A stretch of DNA of 64,000 nt from Rubellimicrobium mesophilum DSM 19309 (GTDB lineage Bacteria; Pseudomonadota; Alphaproteobacteria; Rhodobacterales; Rhodobacteraceae), in NCBI RefSeq assembly GCF_000600335.2, contig NZ_KK088543.1, forward strand, positions 40,934 to 104,933, read 5' to 3'. Positions within the stretch are counted from its first letter, which is position 1. Each line of letters opens with the position of its first letter. Both the position numbers and the translations under genes were made by a program. Shown here one piece after another: positions 16,847 through 25,375 of this stretch. The notes beneath the pieces are model-generated. The model did not search any database. It had not been told where the DNA came from and saw only the letters and a program-made list of their open reading frames with translations.

Positions 16847-16875
16847 ATAGTTGAGTAAAATAGTCAGGATGTCAA
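16847..16875 (-). promoter_or_regulatory. hemP promoter with embedded Iron-Rhodo-box-like operator
   Basis: On the minus strand a -35 TTGACA (16875-16870) and a -10 AACTAT (16852-16847) are separated by exactly 17 bases. A TGA-N9-TCA site (16852-16866) lies in that spacer. TGA-N9-TCA is the Iron-Rhodo-box form described for Rhodobacterales and linked to IscR-type control. The position predicts repression under iron-replete conditions. Confidence 0.7.
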
Positions 16876-16900
16876 GCCGGGGTGGGGCGGCCTTGTCGTC

Positions 16901-17170
16901 CTAGCTGGCGTCCTGCTTGCGCCAGAGCCCCGCGAACCAGTCCGGCGTGATCTCGCGGAGGGTCATGGCCTCCTCGTCGAACGCGGCGGGGTCGAAGGGC
17001 TGGTCGATGAGGTTCTCGCATTCCTCGCGGGTGGCCATGCGGTAGTCGGTCCAGCCGACGGCGAAGTGCTCGACCATGCGGGTGACGTTGCCGTCCTCGG
17101 AGACCTCGTAGGCCATCCAGACCGGCTCGTCGGGGAGGTCGTGGGTCCAGGCCGCGTGGTAGTATTTCAA
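16901..17170 (-). CDS. small conserved hypothetical protein, DUF6881-like
   Basis: An 89-residue soluble protein. The N terminus KYYHAAWTHDLPDEPVWMAYEVSEDG followed by VEHF resembles the DUF6881 pattern (short beta-rich proteins beginning with a WxHDxPDEP segment). The C-terminal half is acidic. It is four bases downstream of the GntR-family gene on the same strand, so the two are probably co-transcribed. Function is unknown. Confidence 0.65.
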   Translation of the reverse strand: MKYYHAAWTHDLPDEPVWMAYEVSEDGNVTRMVEHFAVGWTDYRMATREECENLIDQPFDPAAFDEEAMTLREITPDWFAGLWRKQDAS

Positions 17171-17174
17171 GGTC

Positions 17175-17840
17175 TCATCCCTTCAGCATCCTCAGCCCCT
17201 GCGTCACGTCCGTCCTGACCGCGAGGCGCAGCCCGGGCTCGTCCCCCGCCTTGAGCGCGGCGAGGATCAGGCGGTGGTTCCGGGGCGGCTCGGTGCGCTG
17301 GAGGCGGCCGTAGAGCGCCCGCATCGTGGGGCCGAGCTGGAGCCAGACCGTCTCGCAGAGCTGGAGGATCGCGGGGGACTGGGCGCGGAGGTAGAGCGTG
17401 CGGTGGAACTCGAGGTTGGTTCGGATGTAGCCGATGGCGTCGTGGCGGGCGACCATGCGGCTCACCCCCTCGTTGATCGCCTCCAGGCGGTCGATCAGCG
17501 CGAAGTGGGCGCGGGGGAGGGCGCGGGAGGCGAGCTCGGGCTCCAGCATGGCGCGGAGGGTGGCGAGCTCCTCGATCCGCTCGTTCGACAGCGCCGGCGT
17601 GGAGATGCGGCCGGAGAGGGAGAGGGTCAGCGCCCCCTCGGCGGCGAGGCGCTGCACGGCCTCGCGCGCGGGGGTCATGGAGACGCCGAACTCCTTGCCG
17701 ATGCCGCGCAGGGTGAGGGCGGCGCCGGGGGCGACCTCGCCGTGCATGATGCGGGCGCGCAGGGCGCGGTAGACGCGGTCATGGGCGCGGGCGCCCGAAT
17801 CGGGGGACTTGTCGGGGAGCGGGCGGGGCTCGGCGGTCAT
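17175..17840 (-). CDS. GntR-family transcriptional regulator (FCD-type)
   Basis: A 221-residue regulator. The winged HTH spans about residues 20-85 (VYRALRARIMHGEVAPGAALTLRGIGKEFGVSMTPAREAVQRL). A C-terminal all-helical FCD-type effector domain (LRAMLEPELASRAL, NLEFHRTLYLRAQSPAIL, NHRLILAALKAGD) shows His and Asp/Asn positions that bind a metal in this class. It probably senses a carboxylate or sugar-acid metabolite. Its only downstream neighbour is the small protein at 16901-17170, so its main target may be elsewhere. Confidence 0.85.
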   Translation of the reverse strand: MTAEPRPLPDKSPDSGARAHDRVYRALRARIMHGEVAPGAALTLRGIGKEFGVSMTPAREAVQRLAAEGALTLSLSGRISTPALSNERIEELATLRAMLEPELASRALPRAHFALIDRLEAINEGVSRMVARHDAIGYIRTNLEFHRTLYLRAQSPAILQLCETVWLQLGPTMRALYGRLQRTEPPRNHRLILAALKAGDEPGLRLAVRTDVTQGLRMLKG

Positions 17841-17871
17841 GGGGCCGTTGTGGGCGCGGGGGCCCGGCGCG

Positions 17872-18555
17872 TCAATTCAGCCGCAGCCGATGGAGGCCCG
17901 CCCCCTCGGCCCGGAGCCAGTCGCGCGGACCCTCGTGGCCGGGGCAGAGCCGTTCCACCACGGCCCAGAAGGCCGGGGAATGGTTCATCTCGGCGAGGTG
18001 CCCGACCTCGTGGGCGACGACGTAGTCGAGGACGGGCGGCGGCGCGAGGACGAGGCGCCAGGAGAACATCAGGTCGCCGTCCGAGGTGCAGGAGCCCCAG
18101 CGCGAGCGGGTGTCGCGCAGCGTGAGCTTGCGGTAGCGCCGGCCCAGCGCGGCCGCATGGCGGTCGCAGGCCGCGGCGAGGCGATCCCGCGCGGCGGCCC
18201 GGAGGAAGCCCGCGAGGCGACCCGAAAGGCCGTCGGCCCGGCCCGGCATGAGGAGGCGGTCGCCCTCCAGCCGGAGGCCGCCCTCGGTCCGGCACAGCAG
18301 GACCTCGCGCCCCTCGAAGGGGATGGCGCGGCCGAAGGCGGGGACGATGGCCACCGGCGCCCGCGACAGATGGCCGCGCAGCCAGCCCTCCCTCTCGCGC
18401 AGGAAGGCGAGGCCGTCGCCGAGGCGGGCGCGGAGCGGGAGGGTGAGGGTGACGCGGCCATCGGTGCCGGAGATGCGCAGGCTGAGCCGCCGGGCCCGCG
18501 CGGAGCGGCGCAGGGACACGGCCACGGGCGGATCGCCCGGTAGGATATGGTCCAT
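17872..18555 (-). CDS. YgjP-like (M48/SprT-type) metallopeptidase-fold protein
   Basis: A 227-residue protein with the zinc motif VAHEVGHLAEMNHSPAFWAVVERLCP near residue 180 (HExxH plus a downstream His). Upstream lie SRWGSCTSDGDLMFSWRLVLAPP and the YRKLTLRDTR region typical of the YgjP/DUF45 family. Members are predicted cytosolic zinc metalloproteins; some act in restriction-modification contexts, most are uncharacterised. ATG 18555 is chosen because GGAGGGG lies five bases upstream. It is divergent from the TIGR02300 gene. Confidence 0.85.
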   Translation of the reverse strand: MDHILPGDPPVAVSLRRSARARRLSLRISGTDGRVTLTLPLRARLGDGLAFLREREGWLRGHLSRAPVAIVPAFGRAIPFEGREVLLCRTEGGLRLEGDRLLMPGRADGLSGRLAGFLRAAARDRLAAACDRHAAALGRRYRKLTLRDTRSRWGSCTSDGDLMFSWRLVLAPPPVLDYVVAHEVGHLAEMNHSPAFWAVVERLCPGHEGPRDWLRAEGAGLHRLRLN

Positions 18556-18675
18556 GCGTCCCCTCCGCGGACCCAAAGGCTTTGACAGGCGTTCCCCACT
18601 GTGGCAGGGGACCCCGATGCGCTGCAGCGCAGAGCCTACGTGGCCCGACCCTGCGTGACAACCGGAGAATTACCC

Positions 18676-18999
18676 ATGCCCAAGGAAGAATGGGGCAAGA
18701 AGCGGGTCTGCCCGACGACGGGCAAGCGCTTCTATGACCTGAACCGCACCCCCATCGTGAGCCCCTACACCGGCCAGGTCGTCAACATCGACGTGGGCCG
18801 TTCGCGCACCATGGTGGCGGACGCCGAGGATGCCCAGACCAAGCGCCTGAAGATCGGGGACGAGGACGACCTGCTGCTCGACGACGACGACGCGGTCGTC
18901 GAGGACGACGCGGACCTCGGGGACGAGGTCCTGGAGGACGACGAGGACGAGGAGGTCTCCTTCGAGGACCTCGGCGACGTCGCCGGCGACGACGAGTGA
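18676..18999 (+). CDS. TIGR02300 family (FYDLN acid domain) protein
   Basis: A 107-residue protein with the diagnostic start PKEEWGKKRVCPTTGKRFYDLNRTPIVSPYTG, a zinc-ribbon-like module with few cysteines. A long acidic tail of Asp and Glu (about residues 60-107) follows. The family is widespread in Alphaproteobacteria and of unknown function. GGAG precedes ATG 18676. It is monocistronic: a strong hairpin at 19008-19035 follows the stop, and tRNA-Ala lies 120 bases further on. Confidence 0.9.
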   Translation: MPKEEWGKKRVCPTTGKRFYDLNRTPIVSPYTGQVVNIDVGRSRTMVADAEDAQTKRLKIGDEDDLLLDDDDAVVEDDADLGDEVLEDDEDEEVSFEDLGDVAGDDE

Positions 19000-19007
19000 A
19001 AAGTTCC

Positions 19008-19035
19008 GGCGGGGCGCCCCTGGTGGCGCCCCGCC
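19008..19035 (+). terminator. hairpin terminator after TIGR02300 gene
   Basis: GGCGGGGCGCC (19008-19018) and GGCGCCCCGCC (19025-19035) form a perfect 11-bp stem with a six-base loop, nine bases after the stop codon. Confidence 0.7.
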
Positions 19036-19156
19036 GACCCTTGCCCGGCCTTGCCGCCGGGTCGGGGGAGGGAGGGCGAAATCAGCCCTTGCGCTCCCCT
19101 CCGGCGCCCACTAGAGAGCGTCGCGTCGAGGCCACCCAAGCCCGACACCACGGTTA

Positions 19157-19232
<76 letters not shown>

Positions 19233-19540
19233 AATCTACTCCAGGATCAAGTTCGACCCGGTTGACGCGCCTGCCGTAAGGGGCGACCCGGAGGCGCCTG
19301 CCGCGCCTCGACCCGGGCCGTCGTGACGTCCAGGGCCATGGGAGTCGCGGGACGAGGGCTGGTCCCCGGTGTCCGGGCCTCGGTCGGGCTGCCGGAGGTG
19401 CGGGGCCCCGGGGTGGGCCGTCGCCGTCGTCCTGGGACCCGGGCGCGCACGGACCGAAGTCCGGGGTGCCTACCGGCCCCCCTTGGCGTCCCCGGTCCCG
19501 GTTTGTTAACCCATGATAAGTCGCGAACGGGACGAATCGG
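19233..19540. other. gene-free interval after tRNA-Ala
   Basis: 308 bases of GC-rich DNA with short repeats of GGCGCCTGCCG type and several G/C hairpins, but no convincing gene. A more AT-rich patch (GTTTGTTAACCCATGATAA, from 19501) lies just before the small gene at 19541 and may hold its promoter. Confidence 0.4.
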
Positions 19541-19705
19541 ATGGACCTGCTGATTTACGATCCGCCCTTGCCCGAGCTGCCGCTGCTGCGCGGCCTGCGC
19601 GTGGCCGCCGGTGAGGCTCCCGCTCCCCGCTTCGACTGGGCCGGCTACGTGATCCGCCTCGCCAAGGCCGTGGCCGAGCGCGAGGGCGACCGCCCCGCCG
19701 CCTAG
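19541..19705 (+). CDS. small hypothetical protein (54 residues)
   Basis: A 54-residue reading frame beginning MDLLIYDPPLPELPLLRGL and ending in a helix-like WAGYVIRLAKAVAEREGDRP. Its TAG overlaps the TAG of the convergent regulator gene in a shared CTAG (19702-19705). Codon use looks coding and an AT-richer upstream patch could be a promoter, but the ribosome-binding site is weak. Function is unknown. Confidence 0.45.
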   Translation: MDLLIYDPPLPELPLLRGLRVAAGEAPAPRFDWAGYVIRLAKAVAEREGDRPAA

Positions 19706-21129
19706 CGTCCGAAGGGCGACAGCCCCCGCGTCGCCTCGCTGAGCTCCAAGCCGCCCAGAAGCGGGGGCGCCGCGCGGCTGGGGCAGTTCGGACGCTCGCA
19801 GAGCCGGCAGTTCACGCCGATGCCGGTGGGGCGCATCTCCCTGAGCCCCCGCGCGTAGACGAGGTGCGAGGCCCAGCGCTCCTCGCAGCCCAGGCCGACC
19901 GCGAAGGCGGCCTCGGGCTCGCCCCAGGGCGTCGCGATCCGGCGCACCATGCGGGCGATCGAGAACCACCGCTTGCCGTCCGGCATCTCGATGAGCTGGG
20001 TCAGCACCCGCCCCGGATGGCGGAAGGCGTCGTGGAGGTTCCATCGCGGGCAGGTCCCCCCGAAGCGCGAGAAGGGAAATGCGCCCGAGGAGAAGCGCTT
20101 GGACACGTTCCCGGCGTTGTCCACGCGGACCATGAAGAACGGGATGCCCCGCGCCGAGGGGCGGGACAGGGTCGTCAGCCGGTGGGCGACCTGCTCCCAG
20201 CTCGCGCCGAAGCGGGAGCCCAGCATCTCCACGTCGTAGCCCAGTTCCTGCGCCGCACCCAGGAAGCGGCCATAGGGCATCATCAGCGCCGCCGCGAAGC
20301 TGTTGGCCAGCGTGATCCGGCCGAGCTTTCCGGCCTGCGGGTCGGTGAGCCCCGAGCCGTCGAGGAGCCCGCCGATGACCCCGCCCGCCTCGAGGAGGCC
20401 GAGCTGGTAGGCGGCCTGGAAGGTGCGGCCGGGGGGCTCCAGAAGCTCCGAGATCATCAGCTTGCGCCGGTGGCGGTCGTAGTGGCGCAGGGTCACCCCC
20501 ATGTCCTTGTGCGCCATGACCTGCACCCGGATCCCGTGCCGGGCCCGCAGCCGCAGGGTCAGGGCGTGAAGGAGGTCGCCCTCGACCTGCCCCAGTTCGG
20601 CGCTCAGCGCCTCCGCCAGGTCCTCCAGCGCCGGGAAGTGGTTGTCGTGCTCCTGCAGGAAGGTCCGCACCCGCTCCACCGCGTCGGCGCCGCCGGGGAG
20701 GGGGCCGCCGCGCTCGGCCTCGGACTGCGCGCCTGCCACGCCAGAGCCGAGCTCCGCCGCCCCGGCATAGGCGGCGTGGAGGCGCTTGAGGGCCGCGACC
20801 AGCGCCGGCGCCTGGTCGAGCGCCGCGCGGATCTCGGAGCGGGGGACCTGGAGGGGCGCGAGGAGGGGGTCGGCCAGCACCTCCTCCAGCTCGGCGGCGC
20901 CCTGGCCATCCTCGGACCCGGCGAAGTCGCGGGCGTCGATGGCGTAGGTCTCCGACAGGCGGATCAGGAGCTGCGCGGTCAGCGGGCGCTGGTTGCGCTC
21001 CACGAGGTTCAGGTAGCTGACCGAAATGCCGAGCTCGGCGGCCATGGCGCTCTGCGAGAGGCCCAGCGTGGAGCGGAGCCGGCGGAGCTGCGGTCCGGCC
21101 ATGATCTTGCGGCGGGCGTCGAGGTCCAT
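19702..21129 (-). CDS. XRE-family short-chain fatty acyl regulator (ScfR/RamB-like)
   Basis: A 475-residue regulator with an N-terminal XRE helix-turn-helix (LRRLRSTLGLSQSAMAAELGISVSYLNLVERNQRPLT, residues about 15-55). A middle IrrE/ImmA-like segment (FQAAYQLGLLE) follows, then a C-terminal domain with cysteines (TCPRWNLHDAFR, NCRLCERPNCPSRAAPP) of the DUF2083 type. This architecture is that of ScfR/RamB regulators of acetate and propionate metabolism. It is divergent from isocitrate lyase with a 150-bp shared region, the usual arrangement for control of the glyoxylate bypass. Confidence 0.88.
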   Translation of the reverse strand: MDLDARRKIMAGPQLRRLRSTLGLSQSAMAAELGISVSYLNLVERNQRPLTAQLLIRLSETYAIDARDFAGSEDGQGAAELEEVLADPLLAPLQVPRSEIRAALDQAPALVAALKRLHAAYAGAAELGSGVAGAQSEAERGGPLPGGADAVERVRTFLQEHDNHFPALEDLAEALSAELGQVEGDLLHALTLRLRARHGIRVQVMAHKDMGVTLRHYDRHRRKLMISELLEPPGRTFQAAYQLGLLEAGGVIGGLLDGSGLTDPQAGKLGRITLANSFAAALMMPYGRFLGAAQELGYDVEMLGSRFGASWEQVAHRLTTLSRPSARGIPFFMVRVDNAGNVSKRFSSGAFPFSRFGGTCPRWNLHDAFRHPGRVLTQLIEMPDGKRWFSIARMVRRIATPWGEPEAAFAVGLGCEERWASHLVYARGLREMRPTGIGVNCRLCERPNCPSRAAPPLLGGLELSEATRGLSPFGR

Positions 21130-21279
21130 GCCGGGCTCCTGTCAAAGCAGAGACAGCTTTACAGATGACAGGTTGTGGAATTTTGACAAGTCATCCTTTG
21201 GGCGAGGCTGTCCGTCTTGCTCGGACGCTGCACTGCCGCATCATGGTCCCCAACAGCAACGCCATCCGGGACCGCCCAC

Positions 21280-22566
21280 ATGACCGACCTCACCTTCCAG
21301 GACCTCGTCCCGCACGCCCCCGAAGGGCGCTTCGACGGGATCAACCGACCCTACGCGCCGCAGGACGTCGCCAAGCTTCGCGGCTCGCTCACCGTCCAGC
21401 ACACGCTGGCCGAGCGGGGCGCGAACCGCCTGTGGAAGGACCTGCACGAGCAGCCCTTCCTGAACGCGCTGGGCGCCGTCACCGGCAACCAGGCGATGCA
21501 GCAGGTCCGCGCGGGGCTGAGGGCCATCTACCTCTCGGGCTGGCAGGTGGCGGCCGACGCCAACACGGCGGGCGCGATGTATCCCGACCAGTCGCTCTAC
21601 CCGGCGAACGCCGCGCCGGAGCTGTGCCGCCGGATCAACCGGACGCTGCGCCGCGCCGACGAGATCGAGGCCAGCGAGGGCAACGTCACCCGCGACTGGT
21701 ACGTCCCCATCGTCGCCGACGCCGAGGCCGGGTTCGGCGGGCCGCTGAACAGCTTCGAGATCATGAAGGCCTTCATCGAGGCGGGCGCGGCGGGCGTCCA
21801 CTTCGAGGACCAGCTCGCGAGCGAGAAGAAGTGCGGCCACCTGGGCGGCAAGGTCCTGATCCCCACGGCGGCGCACGAGCGGAACCTCGTGGCCGCGCGC
21901 CTCGCGGCGGATGTGATGGGGGTGCCCACGATCACCGTGGCGCGGACGGACGCGGAGAGCGCCCAGCTCATCACCTCGGACGTGGACGAGCGGGACCATC
22001 CGTTCATCGACCGCGAGAACCGCACGCCCGAGGGCTTCTTCCGGCTGAAGCCCGGCACCGGCCTCGACCACTGCATCGCGCGGGGCCTCGCCTATGCCGA
22101 GATCGCGGACCTGCTGTGGTGGGAGACCTCGCACCCCGACCTCGACGACGCGCGGAAGTTCGCGGAGGCGGTGCACAGGAAGTATCCGGGCAAGCTCCTG
22201 GCCTACAACTGCTCGCCCTCGTTCAACTGGAAGGCCAAGCTCGACGACGAGACCATCAAGAAGTTCCAGCGCGAGCTGGGCGCCATGGGCTACAAGTTCC
22301 AGTTCGTGACGCTGGCGGGCTTCCACTCGCTGAACCTGTCGATGTTCGAGCTCGCCGACGGCTACCGCGACCGGGGCATGGACGCCTACTCGGAGCTCCA
22401 GCAGCGCGAGTTCGCGGCGACCAAGCAAGGCTTCACCGCCGTGCGGCACCAGCGCGAGGTCGGGACCGGCTACTTCGACCTCGTGTCCACCACCATCACC
22501 CAGGGCAAGTCCTCCACGACCGCCATGGGCGAATCCACCGAAACCGCCCAGTTCACCCACGCCTGA
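21280..22566 (+). CDS. aceA: isocitrate lyase
   Basis: A 428-residue enzyme that splits isocitrate into glyoxylate and succinate in the glyoxylate bypass. The catalytic motif KKCGHLGGK has its cysteine at residue 185. Other family blocks are [33 protein letters not shown] and [12 protein letters not shown]. The length fits the short bacterial form. ATG 21280 starts at the conserved N terminus. It is divergent from the ScfR-type regulator, which probably controls it in response to acyl-CoA status (established for relatives). A small unknown gene follows in the same operon. Confidence 0.96.
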   Translation: MTDLTFQDLVPHAPEGRFDGINRPYAPQDVAKLRGSLTVQHTLAERGANRLWKDLHEQPFLNALGAVTGNQAMQQVRAGLRAIYLSGWQVAADANTAGAMYPDQSLYPANAAPELCRRINRTLRRADEIEASEGNVTRDWYVPIVADAEAGFGGPLNSFEIMKAFIEAGAAGVHFEDQLASEKKCGHLGGKVLIPTAAHERNLVAARLAADVMGVPTITVARTDAESAQLITSDVDERDHPFIDRENRTPEGFFRLKPGTGLDHCIARGLAYAEIADLLWWETSHPDLDDARKFAEAVHRKYPGKLLAYNCSPSFNWKAKLDDETIKKFQRELGAMGYKFQFVTLAGFHSLNLSMFELADGYRDRGMDAYSELQQREFAATKQGFTAVRHQREVGTGYFDLVSTTITQGKSSTTAMGESTETAQFTHA

Positions 22567-22577
22567 GGAGAAGACCC

Positions 22578-22841
22578 ATGTTCGACATGACCTCCCATAC
22601 CCTCGAAGGCTCGCTCGCCCTCACCGACCGGCAGATGGACGCCATCGAATCCGTGGCCGAGCAGATCGAGCGCCTGAGCGACGTCATCCGCGCGGCGGTG
22701 GACTCGGGCCTCTCGGTCGAGCTGCACCGCTCGGCGCGCTACCACTCGGGCCAGGGCTGCTGGGGCGATGTCATGCGGCCGGTGATCGTCAAGTGCGGGT
22801 CCGCCGGCCTGCGGATGCCGCAGGTGAGCAGCAGCTCCTGA
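22578..22841 (+). CDS. small hypothetical protein co-transcribed with aceA
   Basis: An 87-residue protein that starts 11 bases after the aceA stop, with GAGGAG upstream. The first 55 residues look helical and amphipathic (LTDRQMDAIESVAEQIERLSDVIRAAVDSG). The rest contains single cysteines (GCWGD, VKCGS) and a serine tail. I do not recognise a family. Tight linkage to aceA implies a role tied to the glyoxylate bypass (inference). A hairpin at 22880-22901 ends the unit. Confidence 0.6.
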   Translation: MFDMTSHTLEGSLALTDRQMDAIESVAEQIERLSDVIRAAVDSGLSVELHRSARYHSGQGCWGDVMRPVIVKCGSAGLRMPQVSSSS

Positions 22842-22879
22842 GGCGCCGGGCCGGCGCCGGCGCCGGACGGATGAGGGAT

Positions 22880-22901
22880 CGGGGAGCCTCCGGGCTCCCC
22901 G
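22880..22901. terminator. bidirectional hairpin terminator between aceA unit and bfr
   Basis: CGGGGAGCC (22880-22888) pairs with GGCTCCCCG (22893-22901) around a four-base TCCG loop, between convergent transcription units. Confidence 0.65.
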
Positions 22902-22913
22902 TCGCGTCGGAGG

Positions 22914-23420
22914 TCAGTCCTCGCCGGCGCCGCCCGAGTCGGCCTCGTTGGCGGGCTCGGCGTTGAGGTGCTCGTAATGCGCGCCGCCGATGCGGTCGAA
23001 GAGGCCGAGCTGGGTCTCGAGGAAGTCGGTGTGACCCTCCTCGTCGGCCAGGAGCTCCTCGAAGAGCTTCTTGGAGACGTAGTCGCCCACCTTGTCGCAA
23101 TAGGCGTAGGCCTCGCGGTAGAGCGTCACGGCGTCCCGCTCGGCCGCCAGATCCGCCTCCAGGGTCTCGCGGGCGTTCTGGCCGATGCGGAGGGGGTCGA
23201 GCTTCTGGAGGTTCGGGTGCCCTTCCAGGAAGATGATGCGCGCGATCAGCCGGTCGGCGTGGTGCATCTCCTCGATGCTCTCCTCGCGGCTCTTCTTCGC
23301 CAGATGCCCGAGGCCCCAGTCCTCCTGCAGCCGGTAGTGCAGCCAGTACTGGCTGACGGCGGTGAGCTCGCTCCGGAGGGCCCGGTTGAGATAGTCGATG
23401 ACTTGCGGGTCGCCCTTCAT
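22914..23420 (-). CDS. bfr: bacterioferritin
   Basis: A 168-residue four-helix iron-storage protein that forms 24-mer shells. Ferroxidase ligands are at the expected places: E18, E51, H54, E94, E127 and H130. M52 matches the haem-binding methionine of true bacterioferritins. The C-terminal tail (about residues 155-168) is acidic and disordered. Its start overlaps the bfd stop (ATGA), so it is translated together with the ferredoxin that mobilises its iron. Confidence 0.95.
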   Translation of the reverse strand: MKGDPQVIDYLNRALRSELTAVSQYWLHYRLQEDWGLGHLAKKSREESIEEMHHADRLIARIIFLEGHPNLQKLDPLRIGQNARETLEADLAAERDAVTLYREAYAYCDKVGDYVSKKLFEELLADEEGHTDFLETQLGLFDRIGGAHYEHLNAEPANEADSGGAGED

Positions 23421-23656
23421 GCCCTGTCCTTCAGTTGCGCGCGCAGGATCGGAACGCCTGCTGGCACCTGAAGGTTAGGATTGCCTTCCATGGTGGCAAG
23501 GAAGTGGGGGAGGCAGCCGCCGCAATCGGGCCGCTTGCCCAGCGCGCGGTAGACCTTGCCCGGGGTGATGATCGTCTCGCCGTCCGCGGCGCGCATCCAG
23601 TCGATGGCGGCGTGGATGTCGCGGTCCGAGATGCCGTTGCAGTGGCAGACCATCAT
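23417..23656 (-). CDS. bfd: bacterioferritin-associated ferredoxin
   Basis: A 79-residue [2Fe-2S] protein. The Bfd cysteine set is present: C4 and C6 ([12 protein letters not shown]), C45 and C48 ([10 protein letters not shown]). Bfd reduces the ferric core of bacterioferritin to release iron. Two adjacent ATGs (23656 and 23653) can start it; a longer upstream reading lacks similarity. It is the first gene of the bfd-bfr operon. A near match to an Iron-Rhodo-box lies at 23692-23706. Confidence 0.92.
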   Translation of the reverse strand: MMVCHCNGISDRDIHAAIDWMRAADGETIITPGKVYRALGKRPDCGGCLPHFLATMEGNPNLQVPAGVPILRAQLKDRA

Positions 23657-23691
23657 GGCGGGGTTCCCCCTTTGGCGCGATGGGCCATGCC

Positions 23692-23706
23692 TGACTGTTT
23701 CTCTCG
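23692..23706 (-). promoter_or_regulatory. near-match Iron-Rhodo-box upstream of bfd
   Basis: TGACTGTTTCTCTCG fits TGA-N9-TCA with one mismatch in the last base. It resembles the perfect hemP site (TGACTATTTTACTCA). It lies 36-50 bases upstream of the bfd start, in the promoter zone. Confidence 0.4.
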
Positions 23707-23823
23707 GGCTGTTCAAGGCGGGAGAGCCCCACCTGTGGCGATCCGCCACAGTCCCTTGCCGGCTTGACGTCGGGGCTGGACCGCCCGTTGCCCGCCGGGG
23801 TCGCGCATGGTTGGGTCCGGACC

Positions 23824-24390
23824 ATGTCGCGCGACGCCCGCCCTTGGATCCTCTCGCTCGTCGTCGTGGCGCTGAGCGCCGCCTGGCTGCTGCTCGACGG
23901 GCGGCAGGCGTGGCCGTCGTCGGGGCACGTCCAGCTCTGGTACGACGACCCCTGGGGGCCGGAGGGGTCGCAGCACCTCCTCGACTGGTATTCGCCGAGC
24001 CACGTCATCCATGGGCTGCTGTTCTTCGGCGTCCTGTGGCTGGTGGCGCGGCGACTGGCGCTCGGCTGGCGGTTCCTGATCGCGGTGGTCGTGGAATGCG
24101 CCTGGGAGCTGACCGAGAACTCGGACGCGGTGATCGAGCGGTACCGCAACGCGACGGTGTCCAAGGACTACCTGGGCGATTCCGTGCTGAACTCGGTCAT
24201 GGACGTGGGGTGCATGGCGGTCGGCTTCTGGCTGGCGCGGAGGCTGCCGGTCTGGGCCTCGGTCCTGCTGGCCCTGGCCTTCGAGGCCTTCACGACCTGG
24301 ATGATCCGCGACGGGCTCGCACTCAACGTGCTCATGCTGCTCTGGCCGGTGGAGGCCGTGCGCGCGTGGCAGGCCGGGGTGGCGGGCTAG
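23824..24390 (+). CDS. UPF0314 (DUF2585) membrane protein
   Basis: A 188-residue inner-membrane protein of the UPF0314/DUF2585 family. Hydrophobic segments occur at about residues 8-25 (ILSLVVVALSAAWLLL), 60-78, 85-100, and near the C terminus. The diagnostic block is WELTENSDAVIERYRNATVSKDYLGDSVLNSVMD. ATG 23824 gives the usual family length. Function is unknown. It stands alone between the bfd promoter region and the sugar operon. Confidence 0.88.
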   Translation: MSRDARPWILSLVVVALSAAWLLLDGRQAWPSSGHVQLWYDDPWGPEGSQHLLDWYSPSHVIHGLLFFGVLWLVARRLALGWRFLIAVVVECAWELTENSDAVIERYRNATVSKDYLGDSVLNSVMDVGCMAVGFWLARRLPVWASVLLALAFEAFTTWMIRDGLALNVLMLLWPVEAVRAWQAGVAG

Positions 24391-24491
24391 GTCGTCTCGC
24401 CTTCCGGGCGTGCCCTAGCGGGCGCCTCCTCGCGGCGGGCTCCCGTGGCGCGCATGTCTCTGCCAGGGGCCGGGTGGCTCGCAGATTCCAC

Positions 24492-24534
24492 TTGACCCAC
24501 GCCTCCTCCGACCTGCAAATTGGTCAGACCAATT
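24492..24534 (+). promoter_or_regulatory. promoter with FadR-type palindromic operator for the 24.6-33.9 kb operon
   Basis: A -35 TTGACC (24492-24497) is followed after 17 bases by GCAAAT (24515-24520). The perfect palindrome AATTGGTCAGACCAATT (24518-24534, centre A) overlaps the presumed -10 and start site. It fits the TNGT-N3-ACNA consensus of FadR-subfamily GntR repressors such as PdhR and LldR. Such a regulator is encoded in the same operon at 30985-31692. Confidence 0.65.
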
Positions 24535-24571
24535 CGGCGTCCGAAGCCGAAGGCCCCGTGGGAGGAGATAT

Positions 24572-25375
24572 GTGCCGCTGCTGGCGGAGGATGGGCGCGT
24601 GAGCGCGCGCTGGGGGCTGAGGAGGCCGACCGAGGGCGACATCCGCGCGGGCGGGTTCTCGACGCCCTGGGACGCGCCGACGATCCCGCCGTTTCCGTTC
24701 CGCTTCCGCAACGCGGAGATCCTGACGCTGTACTGGCGCACGGACCCGGAGGCGATGGCCTTCCTGCTGCCCCCGCCGCTGGAGCCGGTGGGCGACGTGG
24801 CCTGCGTCCACATCTACAAGATGAACGATACCGACTGGCTCGGGCCCTATGGCGAGGCCAACGTGATGGTGGGGGCACGGCTCGGCGACCGGATGGGCGC
24901 CTACTCGCCGTATCTCGCGCTGTCCTCGGACGTGGGAGTCGCGCATGGGCGGGAGGTGCATGGGCAGCCGAAGAAGCTCGCGAACCTCTCGCTGGACTAT
25001 CGCGGCGACCTCGTGGTCGGGCGGATCGAGCGGAACGGGATCGACGTGCTGACCGGGACCATGGCCTACAAGCAGCGGGCGGTGTCGCCGGACGCGCTGA
25101 AGCCGCATTTCGACTTCGCCACGAACCTGAACCTCAAGGCGGTGGACCACATCGACGGGCGGCCTGCGATCCGGCAGCTCACCTCGCGCAGGTTGTCCGA
25201 GGTCGTGGTCCACGAGGCCTGGGGCGGACCCTGCACCGTGGAGCTGCGGCCCAACGCGCAGCTTCCCGTCTTCCGCCTGCCGGTGGTGGAGCCCCTGGAG
25301 GGCTTCCTCTGGCGCGCGGACTTCACCCTCGTCCCCGGCGAGATCATCCACGACTATCTTACGGTGTCCCCATGA
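24572..25375 (+). CDS. acetoacetate decarboxylase family protein
   Basis: A 267-residue protein with a GTG start and a GGGAGGAG site upstream. [12 protein letters not shown] at about residue 128 contains the Schiff-base lysine pair of the acetoacetate decarboxylase superfamily. Surrounding blocks ([40 protein letters not shown]) fit the family. Members are decarboxylases of beta-keto acids, or aldolase-dehydratases. It is the first gene of a sugar-uptake operon and overlaps the dehydrogenase gene (ATGA), so it probably acts on a keto-acid intermediate of that pathway (inference). Confidence 0.85.
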   Translation: MPLLAEDGRVSARWGLRRPTEGDIRAGGFSTPWDAPTIPPFPFRFRNAEILTLYWRTDPEAMAFLLPPPLEPVGDVACVHIYKMNDTDWLGPYGEANVMVGARLGDRMGAYSPYLALSSDVGVAHGREVHGQPKKLANLSLDYRGDLVVGRIERNGIDVLTGTMAYKQRAVSPDALKPHFDFATNLNLKAVDHIDGRPAIRQLTSRRLSEVVVHEAWGGPCTVELRPNAQLPVFRLPVVEPLEGFLWRADFTLVPGEIIHDYLTVSP

